From positions 183,649 through 247,648 of the forward strand of contig NZ_RDBE01000010.1 in assembly GCF_003674065.1 (NCBI RefSeq): DNA of 64,000 nt, in the 5' to 3' direction. This DNA comes from Nocardioides mangrovicus. Its GTDB lineage: Bacteria; Actinomycetota; Actinomycetes; Propionibacteriales; Nocardioidaceae. The notes below the pieces were generated by a model. The model was not told the DNA's origin. It did no database searches and saw only the letters and a list, made by a program, of their open reading frames with translations. Of this stretch, positions 36,667 to 46,090 are shown in pieces. Each line of letters begins with the position of its first letter. Positions within the stretch are counted from its first letter, which is position 1. Position numbers and translations under genes: made by a program.

Positions 36667-37845
36667 GTGGACTCCGCGACGACGCAGGCCCTCCTGTTCG
36701 GCGTGCTCGGAGCCGTGCTGGGTGGTGCCGCCGTGCTCGCCTGGCGGGTGAGCGAGATGCAGCAGCACCGCGTCGTCGAGGAGCCCGACGAGACCGTTCC
36801 TCCGGCCGGCGTCGCGACCGTGCTCTCGGTGCTGCGCAGCAGCGCGCTGGTCGTCGGGGCCGACGACGTCGTGCTTACCTCGACCGCCGCCGCGCAGACG
36901 ATGGGGGTCATGAGCGGCACCCGGCTCAGCGACGACGAGCTGCTCTCGCTGGTGCGTCAGGTCCGTCGCGACGGGCAGATCCGCGAGACCGAGCTGCTGC
37001 GCTCGCGCAGCCGCGGCGAGCGGGCGCGCCACGTGGCCGCCCGCGTGGCGCCGCTGGGCGCGCGGCTGGTGCTGGTGCTCCTCGAGGATCGCACCCGCGA
37101 ACGGCAGGTCGAGGCCATCCGTCGCGACTTCGTGGCCAACGTCAGCCACGAGCTGAAGACCCCGGTCGGCGCCATCCGGCTGCTCGCCGAGGCCGTCACC
37201 GACGCCGCCGACGACCCCGAGGCCGTCCAGCGCTTCGCGGCGCGCATGGGCGTGGAGAGCCAGCGGCTGGGGCGGCTCGTGCAGCAGATCATCGAGCTCT
37301 CCCGGTTGCAGGACGACGACCCGCTGGAGGAGCTGGGCAGCGTGTGGCTGGACCGCATCGTCGAGCGCGTCGTCGACGAGAACTCCACCGACGCCGCGGC
37401 CAAGCAGATCAAGGTCACCCACGACGGCGACGAGCACCTCGCGCTGCTGGGCAACAAGGAGCAGCTGAGCCTGGCCATCGGCAACCTGGTCTCGAACGCC
37501 GTCAGCTACTCCCCCGACGGCTCGACGGTGCTCATCACGACGCGCGCCGAGAGCGAGGACAGCGTCAGCATCGCCGTCACCGACCAGGGCATCGGCATCC
37601 CCGAACAGGAGATCGAGCGCATCTTCGAGCGCTTCTACCGCGTCGACCCGGCACGCCACCGCTCCACCGGCGGCACCGGGCTCGGACTCTCGATCGTCAA
37701 GCACATCGTCGCCTCCCACGGTGGCGAGGTGCGGGTGTGGTCGGTGGAGGGGCAGGGGTCGACGTTCACCCTGACGCTCCCCCGTGCCAGGCAGGACCTG
37801 GTGCCCGCGACCGCGGCGCCGGCTCAGAAGGAGGGACGCCCGTGA
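36667..37845 (+). CDS. senX3: Sensor histidine kinase SenX3/PhoR type
   Basis: 392 aa from GTG 36667. One membrane helix at about 6-26, then a PAS-like region (50-140), HisKA with FVANVSHELKTP (phospho-acceptor His 161) and HATPase_c with NLVSNAVSYS, VTDQGIGIPEQEIERIFERF and GGTGLGLSIVKHI. It has no second membrane segment or periplasmic sensor loop, as expected for SenX3, which reads phosphate through Pst/PhoU. It phosphorylates the RegX3 product of the next gene, which overlaps it by 4 bp. Confidence 0.94.
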   Translation: MDSATTQALLFGVLGAVLGGAAVLAWRVSEMQQHRVVEEPDETVPPAGVATVLSVLRSSALVVGADDVVLTSTAAAQTMGVMSGTRLSDDELLSLVRQVRRDGQIRETELLRSRSRGERARHVAARVAPLGARLVLVLLEDRTRERQVEAIRRDFVANVSHELKTPVGAIRLLAEAVTDAADDPEAVQRFAARMGVESQRLGRLVQQIIELSRLQDDDPLEELGSVWLDRIVERVVDENSTDAAAKQIKVTHDGDEHLALLGNKEQLSLAIGNLVSNAVSYSPDGSTVLITTRAESEDSVSIAVTDQGIGIPEQEIERIFERFYRVDPARHRSTGGTGLGLSIVKHIVASHGGEVRVWSVEGQGSTFTLTLPRARQDLVPATAAPAQKEGRP

Positions 37846-38519
37846 CCCGGGTGCTGGTGGTCGAGGACGAGGAGAGCTACTCCGACGCCTTGTCCTACAT
37901 GCTGCGCAAGGAGGGCTTCGAGGTGGCGGTGGCCAAGACCGGCACCGACGCCCTCACCGAGTTCGACCGGTCCGGGGCCGACCTGGTGCTGCTCGACCTG
38001 ATGCTGCCGGGGATCCCGGGCACGGAGGTGTGCCGCCAGATCCGGCAGAGCTCCAACGTGCCGGTCATCATGGTCAGCGCCAAGGACGACGAGGTCGACA
38101 AGGTGGTCGGGCTCGAGCTGGGGGCCGACGACTACGTCACCAAGCCGTACTCCCCCCGTGAGCTGGTGGCCCGCATCCGCGCCGTGCTGCGTCGCGGGGT
38201 GGAGCCGGACCTGGCGCCGACGACGCTGGAGGCGGGGCCGGTGCGCATGGACGTCGAGCGCCACGTCGTCACCGTCAACGGCGACAACACCCGGCTGCCG
38301 CTCAAGGAGTTCGAGCTGCTGGAGATGTTCCTGCGCAACCCGGGCCGGGTGCTGACCCGCGGTCAGCTCATCGACCGCGTGTGGGGCTCGGACTACGTCG
38401 GCGACACCAAGACCCTCGACGTCCACGTCAAGCGGCTGCGGACCAAGCTCGAGCCCGACCCGGCCGACCCCAAATATCTGGTGACCGTGCGCGGACTGGG
38501 CTACAAGCTGGACCTGTGA
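37842..38519 (+). CDS. regX3: Response regulator RegX3/PhoP type, OmpR family
   Basis: 225 aa from GTG 37842 with AAGGAGG 11 nt upstream. The receiver domain holds VVEDEES (acidic pocket), LLDLMLPG (phospho-Asp 52), the switch Ser in MVSAKDD and Lys in VTKPYSP. The winged-helix DNA-binding domain runs from about 128 to the end, with LPLKEFELLEMFLRNPGRVLTR and TLDVHVKRLRTKLEPDP. It activates phosphate-starvation genes through PHO boxes such as the one at 36588-36604. Confidence 0.95.
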   Translation: MTRVLVVEDEESYSDALSYMLRKEGFEVAVAKTGTDALTEFDRSGADLVLLDLMLPGIPGTEVCRQIRQSSNVPVIMVSAKDDEVDKVVGLELGADDYVTKPYSPRELVARIRAVLRRGVEPDLAPTTLEAGPVRMDVERHVVTVNGDNTRLPLKEFELLEMFLRNPGRVLTRGQLIDRVWGSDYVGDTKTLDVHVKRLRTKLEPDPADPKYLVTVRGLGYKLDL

Positions 38520-38554
38520 CCTCACGTCGCCCGCCCGGTGCGCGTCTACCGAGC

Positions 38555-39496
38555 ATGGCGACGACGACGTCCTCGGGTTCGACCACCGCCACACGACCGC
38601 CGGCCTGGCTGCCACTGGCCGCGGTCGGGGTGACGCTGGTGCTGTGGGCCTCGGCCTTCGTGGCCATCCGGCACCTGGCCGACGTCTTCGCGCCCGGACC
38701 GCTCTCGCTGGGTCGGCTGTTCTTCGGCTCGCTCGCGCTCGGCCTGACCGCGCTGGTGACCCGCACCTGGCGTGCGGCGACCCCGCGCCAGTGGCTGGCC
38801 ATGGTGGCCATCGGCGTGCTGTGGTTCGGGATCTACAACGTCGCGCTCAACGCCGGTGAGCGCCGCGTCGACGCCGGCACCGCCGCGCTGCTGATCCAGG
38901 TCTCACCCATCCTCATCGCCGTGATCGCCCTGGTGTTCCTGCACGAGCGCGCCACCGCCGCCCTCGGAGCCGGCATCGTGCTGGCCTTCGCCGGCGTCGC
39001 GCTGATCGCCTTCTCGACCTCCAGCGGCACCGACCACGACACCGTCGGGGTGCTGCTGTGCGTGCTCTCCGCGGTCGTGTACTCCATCAGCCTGGTGCTG
39101 CAGAAGCCGCTGGTGGCCACGCTCCCGGCGCTTCAGGTGACGTTCGTGGCCTGCACGGTCGGGCTCGTGGTGTGCCTGCCCTTCGCCGGACGGCTGTTCC
39201 ACGAGCTCTCGCGCGCCGGAGCCTCCGACGTGTGGTGGCTGGCCTACCTCGGCGTCTTCCCGACGGCCATCGCCTTCACCACGTACGCCTACGCGCTGCG
39301 CCACATGAACGCCGGCAGCCTCGGCGTCAGCACCTACCTGGTGCCGCCGATCACCGTGCTGCTCAGCCTGGTCTTCCTCGGCGAGACCCCGCCGTGGTTC
39401 GCCTACGTGGGCGGCGTGCTGGCGCTGCTCGGTGTCGCGGTCACCCGGCGGACACCCGCTGCGACACCTCTGGGACCTCAGAAGTCATCGACGTGA
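38555..39496 (+). CDS. EamA/DMT-superfamily transporter
   Basis: 313 aa from ATG 38555. Ten predicted membrane helices in two EamA repeats: PLAAVGVTLVLWASAFVAIRHLA at the start, LNAGERRVDAGTAALLIQVSPI closing the first half, and VYSISLVLQKPLV and LGVSTYLVPPITVLLSLVFLGE in the second. An exporter of metabolites or amino acids is the family expectation; the substrate is unknown. It is the last ordinary gene before the exopolysaccharide island. The 152-bp gap that follows shows no clear structure. Confidence 0.9.
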   Translation: MATTTSSGSTTATRPPAWLPLAAVGVTLVLWASAFVAIRHLADVFAPGPLSLGRLFFGSLALGLTALVTRTWRAATPRQWLAMVAIGVLWFGIYNVALNAGERRVDAGTAALLIQVSPILIAVIALVFLHERATAALGAGIVLAFAGVALIAFSTSSGTDHDTVGVLLCVLSAVVYSISLVLQKPLVATLPALQVTFVACTVGLVVCLPFAGRLFHELSRAGASDVWWLAYLGVFPTAIAFTTYAYALRHMNAGSLGVSTYLVPPITVLLSLVFLGETPPWFAYVGGVLALLGVAVTRRTPAATPLGPQKSST

Positions 39497-39648
39497 CCGG
39501 ATGTGTCAGGAGTTGTCCCTAGGCGCCGCAATTCTCCGCCCTCACCGCATCCGGATCCGGCGGTGCGGACCATCCGGTCAGCACATTCGCCGACGAAGTA
39601 GCCCACGGCGAGCCTAGGATGGGGATCGTCTGAGAGCGAGGGGGACCC

Positions 39649-40302
39649 ATGCCAGTGCTCAGCACGAGGGCGGTGGCGCTCGCCGCGCTCATCGTCGTGT
39701 CGATGAGCGGCTGCGGTAGTCACGAGGACGGCCGAGCTGCAACTAGCAGCGGGTCCTCACGCCCATCGAGCTCCGGATCGGCCGACGGCTCCGGTGCGAA
39801 CGAGGTTGGATCCGGCTCCGGCGCGTCGCCGGTCCCCGACGCGCCAGTCAACACCCCGCCCCCGTCCGGGTCCTACGACGACTCCACGGGCACCCGCGGA
39901 GGGTCCGCGAAATCGCAGAAGGCCGTGCTCGCAGCCCTGCCGGGGTCCAAGACCCCGGCCTGCGTCGACGTCGGCGCCAACCCCACGGTGCGCTCGGGGC
40001 GCCTCGCGATGGGCGACTTCGTATCCGCGCGCAGGCTGTTCGCCCACGGAGGGAGCGCCTACGACGCCGCGGAGTCTTTCTTCTACGTCATCCCGACGAG
40101 CTCCCGGCTGACGTCGGCGAGAGTGACCTTCTCCCCGGTCTCGGGAGGCGGGAAAACCACCACCGTCACCACCCGGCAGCACGAGGAAGCAGCGCAGTGG
40201 ACCTACTACCCGGTGCACGTCAAGCTGACCCCGGGGGTGTGGCGCCTGACCGCGGTCTCCGGCACGGACCGAGGGTGCTTCCTGCTTCACCTCACCGCCT
40301 GA
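39649..40302 (+). CDS. Putative lipoprotein with low-complexity linker
   Basis: 217 aa. A signal with lipobox MSGC (Cys 22) is followed by about 65 residues of Ser/Gly/Pro-rich linker. The folded part (about 100-217) is beta-rich, with two Cys (TPACVDV and DRGCFLLHLTA) that could form a disulfide spanning the domain. No family was recognised. Codon use is less GC-extreme than in the housekeeping genes. A hairpin at 40281-40313 overlaps its stop. It may be the first gene of the accessory exopolysaccharide region. Confidence 0.7.
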   Translation: MPVLSTRAVALAALIVVSMSGCGSHEDGRAATSSGSSRPSSSGSADGSGANEVGSGSGASPVPDAPVNTPPPSGSYDDSTGTRGGSAKSQKAVLAALPGSKTPACVDVGANPTVRSGRLAMGDFVSARRLFAHGGSAYDAAESFFYVIPTSSRLTSARVTFSPVSGGGKTTTVTTRQHEEAAQWTYYPVHVKLTPGVWRLTAVSGTDRGCFLLHLTA

Positions 40303-40313
40303 TGTGAAGCAGG
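40281..40313. terminator. Hairpin at the convergent 3' ends of the lipoprotein and GH26-like genes
   Basis: Perfect 10-bp inverted repeat CCTGCTTCAC/GTGAAGCAGG with a 13-nt loop. The plus-strand stop (40300-40302) lies in the loop. No T-run. It probably works as a bidirectional terminator or 3'-end stabiliser. Confidence 0.5.
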
Positions 40314-40327
40314 ACCGGCTTAGCTGG

Positions 40328-41446
40328 TCAGGGAACCCTCACGCGGAACGCCTTGTTGCGGGCCAGCTTCTTGAAGCCCCGCAGCGAGATTCGTGAGGAC
40401 TGCACCCGCGATACGTCCTGGTTGAAGTAGACCATCGCCTTCAGCTCGGGGTAGCGGTGAAGGTTGCGGACGACGTTGCGGAAGAATCGTCCCTTCCACG
40501 AAGCGACACCGGGCTTCTCGGCGATGCCCCATTCGGCCAGCATGATCGGCTTACCGGGGTGGTGCCGGACGGCCCAGCGATACTCACCGGGCCAGGCGTT
40601 GCCCCAGCGCAGGTTCATCAGCCGCCGAAAGCCCCCGCTCTGGCCGTTCTGGTTCGGCTTCTGGTACGGGTCGAAGCCGATCCAGTCGACGTAGTCGTCA
40701 CCAGGCCACAGCGCACCGAACCACGGGCGGACCGCGTAGGTCTGGGCACCCATGTACTGCATCACCATCACGGCGTTGTCGACCCCGGCGGCCCGCAACC
40801 GATCGACGACGTGACGGTACATCGCGGAGTAGTCCGACGCCGTGTAGCCCGACCCAGGGGTCTCGATGACCTCCTCCTCGGGCTCGTGGTGCAACGCCAG
40901 GAAGAACTTCTTGTGGAAGGTCGCCTTGAGGTACGCCGCCTCGCGGTCCAGGTAGGCGTCGTCCTTACCTGCCGCCACGTCGGCCCAGCTGTACCCGGCC
41001 TCGGGCTTCCAGCTGACGAACAAGATCCGGTGGGAACCGGGCTGGTTAACCAGCCCGAGCTCCCACGGCGTCGGGAAGAGCTCCTGGTTCTGGTGGTAGT
41101 AGTGCAGCACGTTCTGGTGGACGCCCACCATGGCCTCGTAGGACAGGAATGAGTCCTGCGGGGCGGCATAATCGGCGGGTTGCACCAGCGCGCCCTGCAG
41201 GATGTGGCACTTCGGCACCAGCTTCTGGCCCAAGCCGCAGCTGTGTCGGGAGGCCGTGCGCTCACTCGGCGTCGCGTAGGACGCGGCGAGCGCGCTCGAG
41301 ACAGCGAGCCGCGGGGCGGGCTGGGGATCGGCGGTGCCCTGCGCGGTGATCGCGCACAGTCCCATCAGCAGTGCTCCGGTCGTCATGGCGCTCAACCGCG
41401 TCGCCACCCGCGCTCGGCCGCCGTCGAGAAACCTCAGGCCGCTCAT
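40328..41446 (-). CDS. Secreted GH26-like glycoside hydrolase
   Basis: 372 aa from ATG 41446 with AGGGG upstream. Signal peptide or membrane anchor near 15-40. The (beta/alpha)8-type catalytic region shows LALHHEPEEEV (acid/base Glu after HH, near residue 186) and IMLAEWGIAEKPG (nucleophile Glu near 313), with WIGFDPYQKPN between, as in GH26 endo-beta-mannanases. In exopolysaccharide loci such enzymes trim or release the polymer; that role is inferred from position next to the polymerase, sulfotransferase and export genes. The exact glycan is unknown. Confidence 0.78.
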   Translation of the reverse strand: MSGLRFLDGGRARVATRLSAMTTGALLMGLCAITAQGTADPQPAPRLAVSSALAASYATPSERTASRHSCGLGQKLVPKCHILQGALVQPADYAAPQDSFLSYEAMVGVHQNVLHYYHQNQELFPTPWELGLVNQPGSHRILFVSWKPEAGYSWADVAAGKDDAYLDREAAYLKATFHKKFFLALHHEPEEEVIETPGSGYTASDYSAMYRHVVDRLRAAGVDNAVMVMQYMGAQTYAVRPWFGALWPGDDYVDWIGFDPYQKPNQNGQSGGFRRLMNLRWGNAWPGEYRWAVRHHPGKPIMLAEWGIAEKPGVASWKGRFFRNVVRNLHRYPELKAMVYFNQDVSRVQSSRISLRGFKKLARNKAFRVRVP

Positions 41447-41507
41447 CTCCACCCCTAGGGTCGTCCGGACCCCGAGTGGATCCGGTACTCCTAGTAGTGA
41501 AGCGAAT

Positions 41508-41541
41508 AAAAGCCGCTTTTGGTAGCAGAATGGACATTTTT
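41508..41541. promoter_or_regulatory. Dyad and TGGACATT motif upstream of the GH26-like gene
   Basis: AAAAGC-C-GCTTTT (41508-41520) is a perfect 6-bp dyad, followed by TGGACATTTTT (41531-41541). The TGGACATT word recurs upstream of other island genes (46051-46063 on the reverse strand, 55657-55668). The 184-bp gap 41447-41630 is visibly AT-richer than the surroundings and otherwise empty. Confidence 0.3.
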
Positions 41542-41630
41542 CCCTCTGACACCACTGGGCACATGGGTCACCGAAGTGTCGGATCGGCCGAGGTCCGACA
41601 CGGCCACCGGCGCCGGCCGCTGCAGCGGGA

Positions 41631-44600
41631 TCAGGCAGGTTTCAACGCCACCGTCCACATGATGGCCTTGTCGCTCGCGGAGTCCGTCGTGGCGGTGACG
41701 CCGCCAGCCGTACCGGCGCCAGCCGCCGCCGCGTCGGCGACCAGCATGCTGAAGCGTCCCGACGAGCCGGTGTCGTAGGCGCTGTCACGCGAGGTGACAC
41801 CCGCGGGGGGCGTCCAGGCCGCGACGGCCGTGGACTTGTCGGTCCACCAGGACACGATGCGATCCCCCGCAGCCGCGGTGACCGTGGGCGTGGTGTGCGA
41901 CGTCCCGCCCGCGTCGCCGATCACCGCGAAGGCGTCTACGGGGGCGCTCCCCGACGCATTGCGGTAGACCGCCAGGGACAGCACCGCCTTGCCGGCTGCC
42001 GACTTGGTCACCGAGACGGCGGAGCCTGCGTCCGAGCTACCGGCCGTCTTGCGCCACATCGTCGACGAGATGGTGCTGTTGGTCAGGGTGGAGACCTGGG
42101 TCCAGCCGCTGGGGGGTGACGTCCAACCCGCGCCTGCAGAGCTGGTGAGGACCAACAGCATGGTGTCGCCAGTCGTGACCGCCGCAGGGACCGTCACGGA
42201 CTTGGACGTCGTACTACCCGCCGCGGAGTGGGCGCTGCCCACGTAGGTCACTGCCTGCGCCGACGGGCTGCTCACCGTGACCTGCTGGGTGGTCGTGCCC
42301 GTGGCTCCGCCATTGTCGGTGACCGTCAGCTTGACCGCGTAGGTCGCAGCCGAGGAGTAGGCGTGGGTCGGCTTGGCGCTCGTGCTGGTTCCCCCGTCGC
42401 CGAAGTCCCACGACCACCCGGTGATCGTCCCGTCGGAATCGCTGGACGCCGAGGAGTCGAAGGTACAGCTCAGTGCGGTGCAGCTGGTGGTGTACGACGC
42501 CGTTGGGGCGGCGTTCTGTGCTGCCGCCTCCGGCTTCAGCGCGATGGTCCACATGATCGCCTTGTCACTGGAGGCATCGGTCGTCGCCGTCAAGGTGCCG
42601 TAGGCGCCTTGGGAGACCGGTCCATTGCTGTCGGCCGCCAGCAGGCTGAACCGACCCGAGCTCCCGGAGTCGTAGGCCACGTCACGCTGGGTGACCCCTT
42701 GCGGTGCGCTCCACGACGACACTGCAGCGGACTTGTCGGCCCACAGGGATACCACCGTCGCCCCGGACGGTGCGGTAATCGAGGGGGTGACGTGGCTGAA
42801 GCCACCGGCATCGCCGCTGACCGCCGAGGTGGGGATCGGCGTCGACGCCGAGACCCCGCGGTAGTCCAGCAGACCCACGCTGGCCTTGGCTGCCGCCGAC
42901 GAGGTGAAGCTCACGGTGCCACCGAGATCGCCCGCCGCCACCTGCTTGCGCCACAGCGTCGAGGTGATCGAGACGTTGGTGGTCGTGGCGACCTGGGTCC
43001 ATCCCGACCCAGGCCCGCTCCAGGTGGTCGTCTTCGAGGTGTTCAGCGTCAGCAGTATGGTGTCGCCGACCTTGGCGCCGGCGGGGACCGCTGCGGTCTT
43101 GGTGGTCGACGATCCCGCCGCGGAGTGGGAGGCGCCCACGAAGGAGACCTGCTGCGCGGTCGAGGCCACCGTGACCTGACGCGTCGTGGACGCCGAGGCT
43201 CCCTTGTCGTCGGTCACGGTGAGCGTGATCGCGTAAGAGCCCGCTGCCGAGTATGCGTGCGACGGGTTGACGCCGCTCGCAGTACCGCCGTCGCCGAAGT
43301 CCCAGCTGTAAGAGGCGATCGAGCCGTCCGTGTCGCTGGAGGCAGCCGCGTCGACCGCGCACCCGCCGTTGCTGCACGAGGTCGTGAACGAGGCCGTCGG
43401 CGGCTTGTTGGCCGCGGGGGAGGCGATGAAGAACATGGACTTGTTGGTCCAGTCGACCCCTCCGGTGGTGGGCCCGTTCACCAAGACCGGCGTTCCGGAG
43501 ACGGCGGTGCCGTCGAAGGAGACCTGGTACAGCCCGCCGTTGAGCTTGTTCACGTAGTAGAGGGTGTTGCCGGAGAGGAACATCCCGCCGGCGTTGGTGA
43601 AGTCGACGCTGCTGGAGACGACCTGCTCGGTGTTGTCGACGATGCCGCTGTCGGGTGAGAACCAGGCCGAGTACAACCGCGAGTCGCCGGTCATGGTGAA
43701 GTAGAGCCGCCCGCCGCTGTAGAACATCCCGGTCACCGAGGCGACCTGGCTGTAGAAGGTCGGGTTGTTGCCGTCGAAGGTCGTGCCGTCCTGAGAGTCG
43801 ACCGTGGCCCACGCCGGGTCGTGGTACGGGTTCACCGCGGTGGGCGAGCCGATCGAGCTGCCGTTGAGCGGGGCGACGTAGAGAGTCCCGTCGGTCGAGC
43901 CGTAGAAGAGCTTGCTGCCGACCGTGAAGGCGCCGCGGGTGTTGCGCCAGGGGATGCTCGTGCCGCTCACCGGCTGCGGCGTACCGGCGCTTGTCCCGTC
44001 GAAGGAGACCGACGTCAGCGAGTCCGTGGGGTCCGTGGGTGCCGCGACGTCCTGGTTGATGATCTCGATCCCGTTGACCAGCGGGTTCTCGGTCTCGTGA
44101 GCGAAGGAGATGTCGACCACGCCGTCGGTCGCCGTGGCGTCGAAGGCCTTCATGGTGCCGGTCTGGTCGCCCACGTCAGCGGCGATGTCGTAGTGGTCGA
44201 GAACCCGGGCGCCGTTGATGTCGACGTCGAAGACGCGCTGGCCCGCGCTGCCGGTCCCGGTGTAACGGTTCGCGAAGTAAAGCCTGACCTTGACGTGGGT
44301 CCCTGTGGCCACGGGGAAGCGATAGTCCATCTTCGGGTTGTCGCTGCCGCTCCACCGCTCGTGATCGAAGATCGCCGACGGGGTGCCGGCGGGCACCGTG
44401 GAGCTGACGGACGTGACCGGGTTCCAGTCGGCGGTCGAGGTCTGGCCGCTCAGGTACGGGCTCGGGCTGGCCGAGGAGTCGGCGGCCCAATCGGGCCCAC
44501 CGTCGGAGGAGGTGATGGCCGGGCCGCCGGCGTCCACGCGGTAGAGGACGTTGGTCGGCGAGTTCGAGGCGTACCTGCCCAGGTAGACAGTGCCGGGAAG

Positions 44601-45983
44601 CTTGCCCGTCGCCGTCGAGGCCAGCTGCGTGCCTCCGGAGTAGGGGAAGAAGGCGATCTTCTGACGCTGGTACTTGTAGTTGCCGATGTAGTTGTTGTCG
44701 TAGGCCATCCACAGGCCCTTGTCGGTGGCCAGGAGGGCGTAGACCGCCTTGCCGAGCGGCTTGTGTCCCGGGTTCCAGCTGTAGGGCCGGCCGCTCACCG
44801 GATCCAGTGCGGCCAGGCCCGGACGCGGCACGGCACCGGGCTGCGCCTGGTCCGACCCCAGCGGGTTGTTGTTCCAGCGGTTGTGGCCGCCGATGTAGAC
44901 GGCGTTGTTGGTGACGGTGACTCCCCAGACGGTGTCACCACCGGTCTGGTCGACCCACGTCGGCTGGATGTCGACGCCGGTGGCCCGCGTCTCGAACCGT
45001 GAGGTCGCATCGCACAGGCTCCCGGTGACTCCACCGCCGGTCGCGTTGACGACGAAGTAGGAGCTGTCCGGGGAGAAGGTGATCCCCCGTGTGTAGCCGT
45101 CGAAGGCCCAGTTGAAGCAGTACGGCGAGTACCGCGTGGTGGCCCAGCTGGTGTCGACCGCGGTCGAGGTCGAGTTGAGGTCGATCATGACGAGCTGGTC
45201 GCGCAGCAACCCGTCGGCGTACTTGAAGTTTCCCGTGACCACGAGCCTGGTGCCGTCGGGCGAGACGTCGAGAGCCCACGGACCGACGTATCCCTGCGCA
45301 CCGCTGCCCGTGTCGTTGTGGTGCCCGGTCAGCTGCTCGCTCACGTAGCCGTCCAGGGCACCGCTCGAGGCACTCATCGAGGCCAAGCCCTGACGGGTCG
45401 ACCCGTTGGCGGTGGTGAAGAACCCGCCCACGACCAACCGGCTGCCCGCCTTCGCCATGTCGCGGATGCCGCCGTAGTTGAAGGTGGGCGCGGTGAACGA
45501 GGACACGATGGCACCGGTCGAGACGTTCAGCAGCGTCAGGTACTTGACCGCCTTGCCGTTCACGCTGGTGAAGTCGCCCGCGACGTAGACCGAACTGGTG
45601 TCGGGCCCGGGCAGCACCGAATAGACCTGCCCGCCGCTCAGCGCAGGTGCGAAGGTGCTCGAGATCGCCCCGGTCGTCGCGTTGAACGCCGCGATCCCCG
45701 AGCGGGCCGTGCCGCCGACGGAGGTGAAGCTGCCGCCGATCACCATGACGTCGCCGACCTGGGCCGCGCTCCACACGGCGCCGTCGTCGACCTGCGGCGT
45801 GACAGCGGACGGGACCGCGCTGACCATGCTCGATTCCGTGGGCGGAGCAGGGGTGGAAGCCTGGTGCGCCACGGCCGGCGGAGCCGGCAGCGCAATGATC
45901 GCCCCGAGGATTGCGATGGCCACCGCGACCAGCGCAGCTGTGACTCTGTTCAACATCGTGCGCACGTCCAGCCCCCCGGCCAT
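41631..45983 (-). CDS. Giant secreted protein: propeller, malectin-like and two PKD modules
   Basis: 1450 aa. Signal peptide in the first 40 residues. Residues about 65-430 carry repeated G-G/D-F-T-S-V-G/N-G units (GGSFTSVGG, GDFTSVNG, GGFFTTANG, GNFKYADG), likely a beta-propeller. A malectin-like carbohydrate-binding domain follows (about 500-650, VRLYFANRYTGTGSAGQRVFD split in family style), then a second propeller-like region. The C-terminus is a duplicated module: PKD (SYSWDFGDGGTASG and GWSWDFGDGGTSTS) plus a domain of about 200 residues ending SDKAIMWTxALKP. It is probably a cell-surface or matrix glycan-binding protein of the exopolysaccharide. Confidence 0.82.
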   Translation of the reverse strand: MAGGLDVRTMLNRVTAALVAVAIAILGAIIALPAPPAVAHQASTPAPPTESSMVSAVPSAVTPQVDDGAVWSAAQVGDVMVIGGSFTSVGGTARSGIAAFNATTGAISSTFAPALSGGQVYSVLPGPDTSSVYVAGDFTSVNGKAVKYLTLLNVSTGAIVSSFTAPTFNYGGIRDMAKAGSRLVVGGFFTTANGSTRQGLASMSASSGALDGYVSEQLTGHHNDTGSGAQGYVGPWALDVSPDGTRLVVTGNFKYADGLLRDQLVMIDLNSTSTAVDTSWATTRYSPYCFNWAFDGYTRGITFSPDSSYFVVNATGGGVTGSLCDATSRFETRATGVDIQPTWVDQTGGDTVWGVTVTNNAVYIGGHNRWNNNPLGSDQAQPGAVPRPGLAALDPVSGRPYSWNPGHKPLGKAVYALLATDKGLWMAYDNNYIGNYKYQRQKIAFFPYSGGTQLASTATGKLPGTVYLGRYASNSPTNVLYRVDAGGPAITSSDGGPDWAADSSASPSPYLSGQTSTADWNPVTSVSSTVPAGTPSAIFDHERWSGSDNPKMDYRFPVATGTHVKVRLYFANRYTGTGSAGQRVFDVDINGARVLDHYDIAADVGDQTGTMKAFDATATDGVVDISFAHETENPLVNGIEIINQDVAAPTDPTDSLTSVSFDGTSAGTPQPVSGTSIPWRNTRGAFTVGSKLFYGSTDGTLYVAPLNGSSIGSPTAVNPYHDPAWATVDSQDGTTFDGNNPTFYSQVASVTGMFYSGGRLYFTMTGDSRLYSAWFSPDSGIVDNTEQVVSSSVDFTNAGGMFLSGNTLYYVNKLNGGLYQVSFDGTAVSGTPVLVNGPTTGGVDWTNKSMFFIASPAANKPPTASFTTSCSNGGCAVDAAASSDTDGSIASYSWDFGDGGTASGVNPSHAYSAAGSYAITLTVTDDKGASASTTRQVTVASTAQQVSFVGASHSAAGSSTTKTAAVPAGAKVGDTILLTLNTSKTTTWSGPGSGWTQVATTTNVSITSTLWRKQVAAGDLGGTVSFTSSAAAKASVGLLDYRGVSASTPIPTSAVSGDAGGFSHVTPSITAPSGATVVSLWADKSAAVSSWSAPQGVTQRDVAYDSGSSGRFSLLAADSNGPVSQGAYGTLTATTDASSDKAIMWTIALKPEAAAQNAAPTASYTTSCTALSCTFDSSASSDSDGTITGWSWDFGDGGTSTSAKPTHAYSSAATYAVKLTVTDNGGATGTTTQQVTVSSPSAQAVTYVGSAHSAAGSTTSKSVTVPAAVTTGDTMLLVLTSSAGAGWTSPPSGWTQVSTLTNSTISSTMWRKTAGSSDAGSAVSVTKSAAGKAVLSLAVYRNASGSAPVDAFAVIGDAGGTSHTTPTVTAAAGDRIVSWWTDKSTAVAAWTPPAGVTSRDSAYDTGSSGRFSMLVADAAAAGAGTAGGVTATTDSASDKAIMWTVALKPA

Positions 45984-46050
45984 CGACTAATCTTCAGCGC
46001 GAGAACTGTGACACCGCGAAGGGCCACGCGAGGGCGCCGGAGCGATACAT

Positions 46051-46063
46051 CTGAAATGTCCAG
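46051..46063. promoter_or_regulatory. TGGACATT-type motif between the PKD-protein and sulfotransferase genes
   Basis: Reverse strand reads CTGGACATTTCAG; the same word occurs at 41531 and 55657. It lies in the divergent region, 68 bp from the PKD-protein start and 28 bp from the sulfotransferase start. Regulatory meaning is conjectural. Confidence 0.25.
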
Positions 46064-46090
46064 CTAATGGGTCTAGACCAGGGTGCGCCG

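Noticed and set aside
39497-39648. Short inverted words (ATCCGGATCCGG) in the gap before the lipoprotein gene
   Set aside because: Too short and GC-biased to separate from chance.
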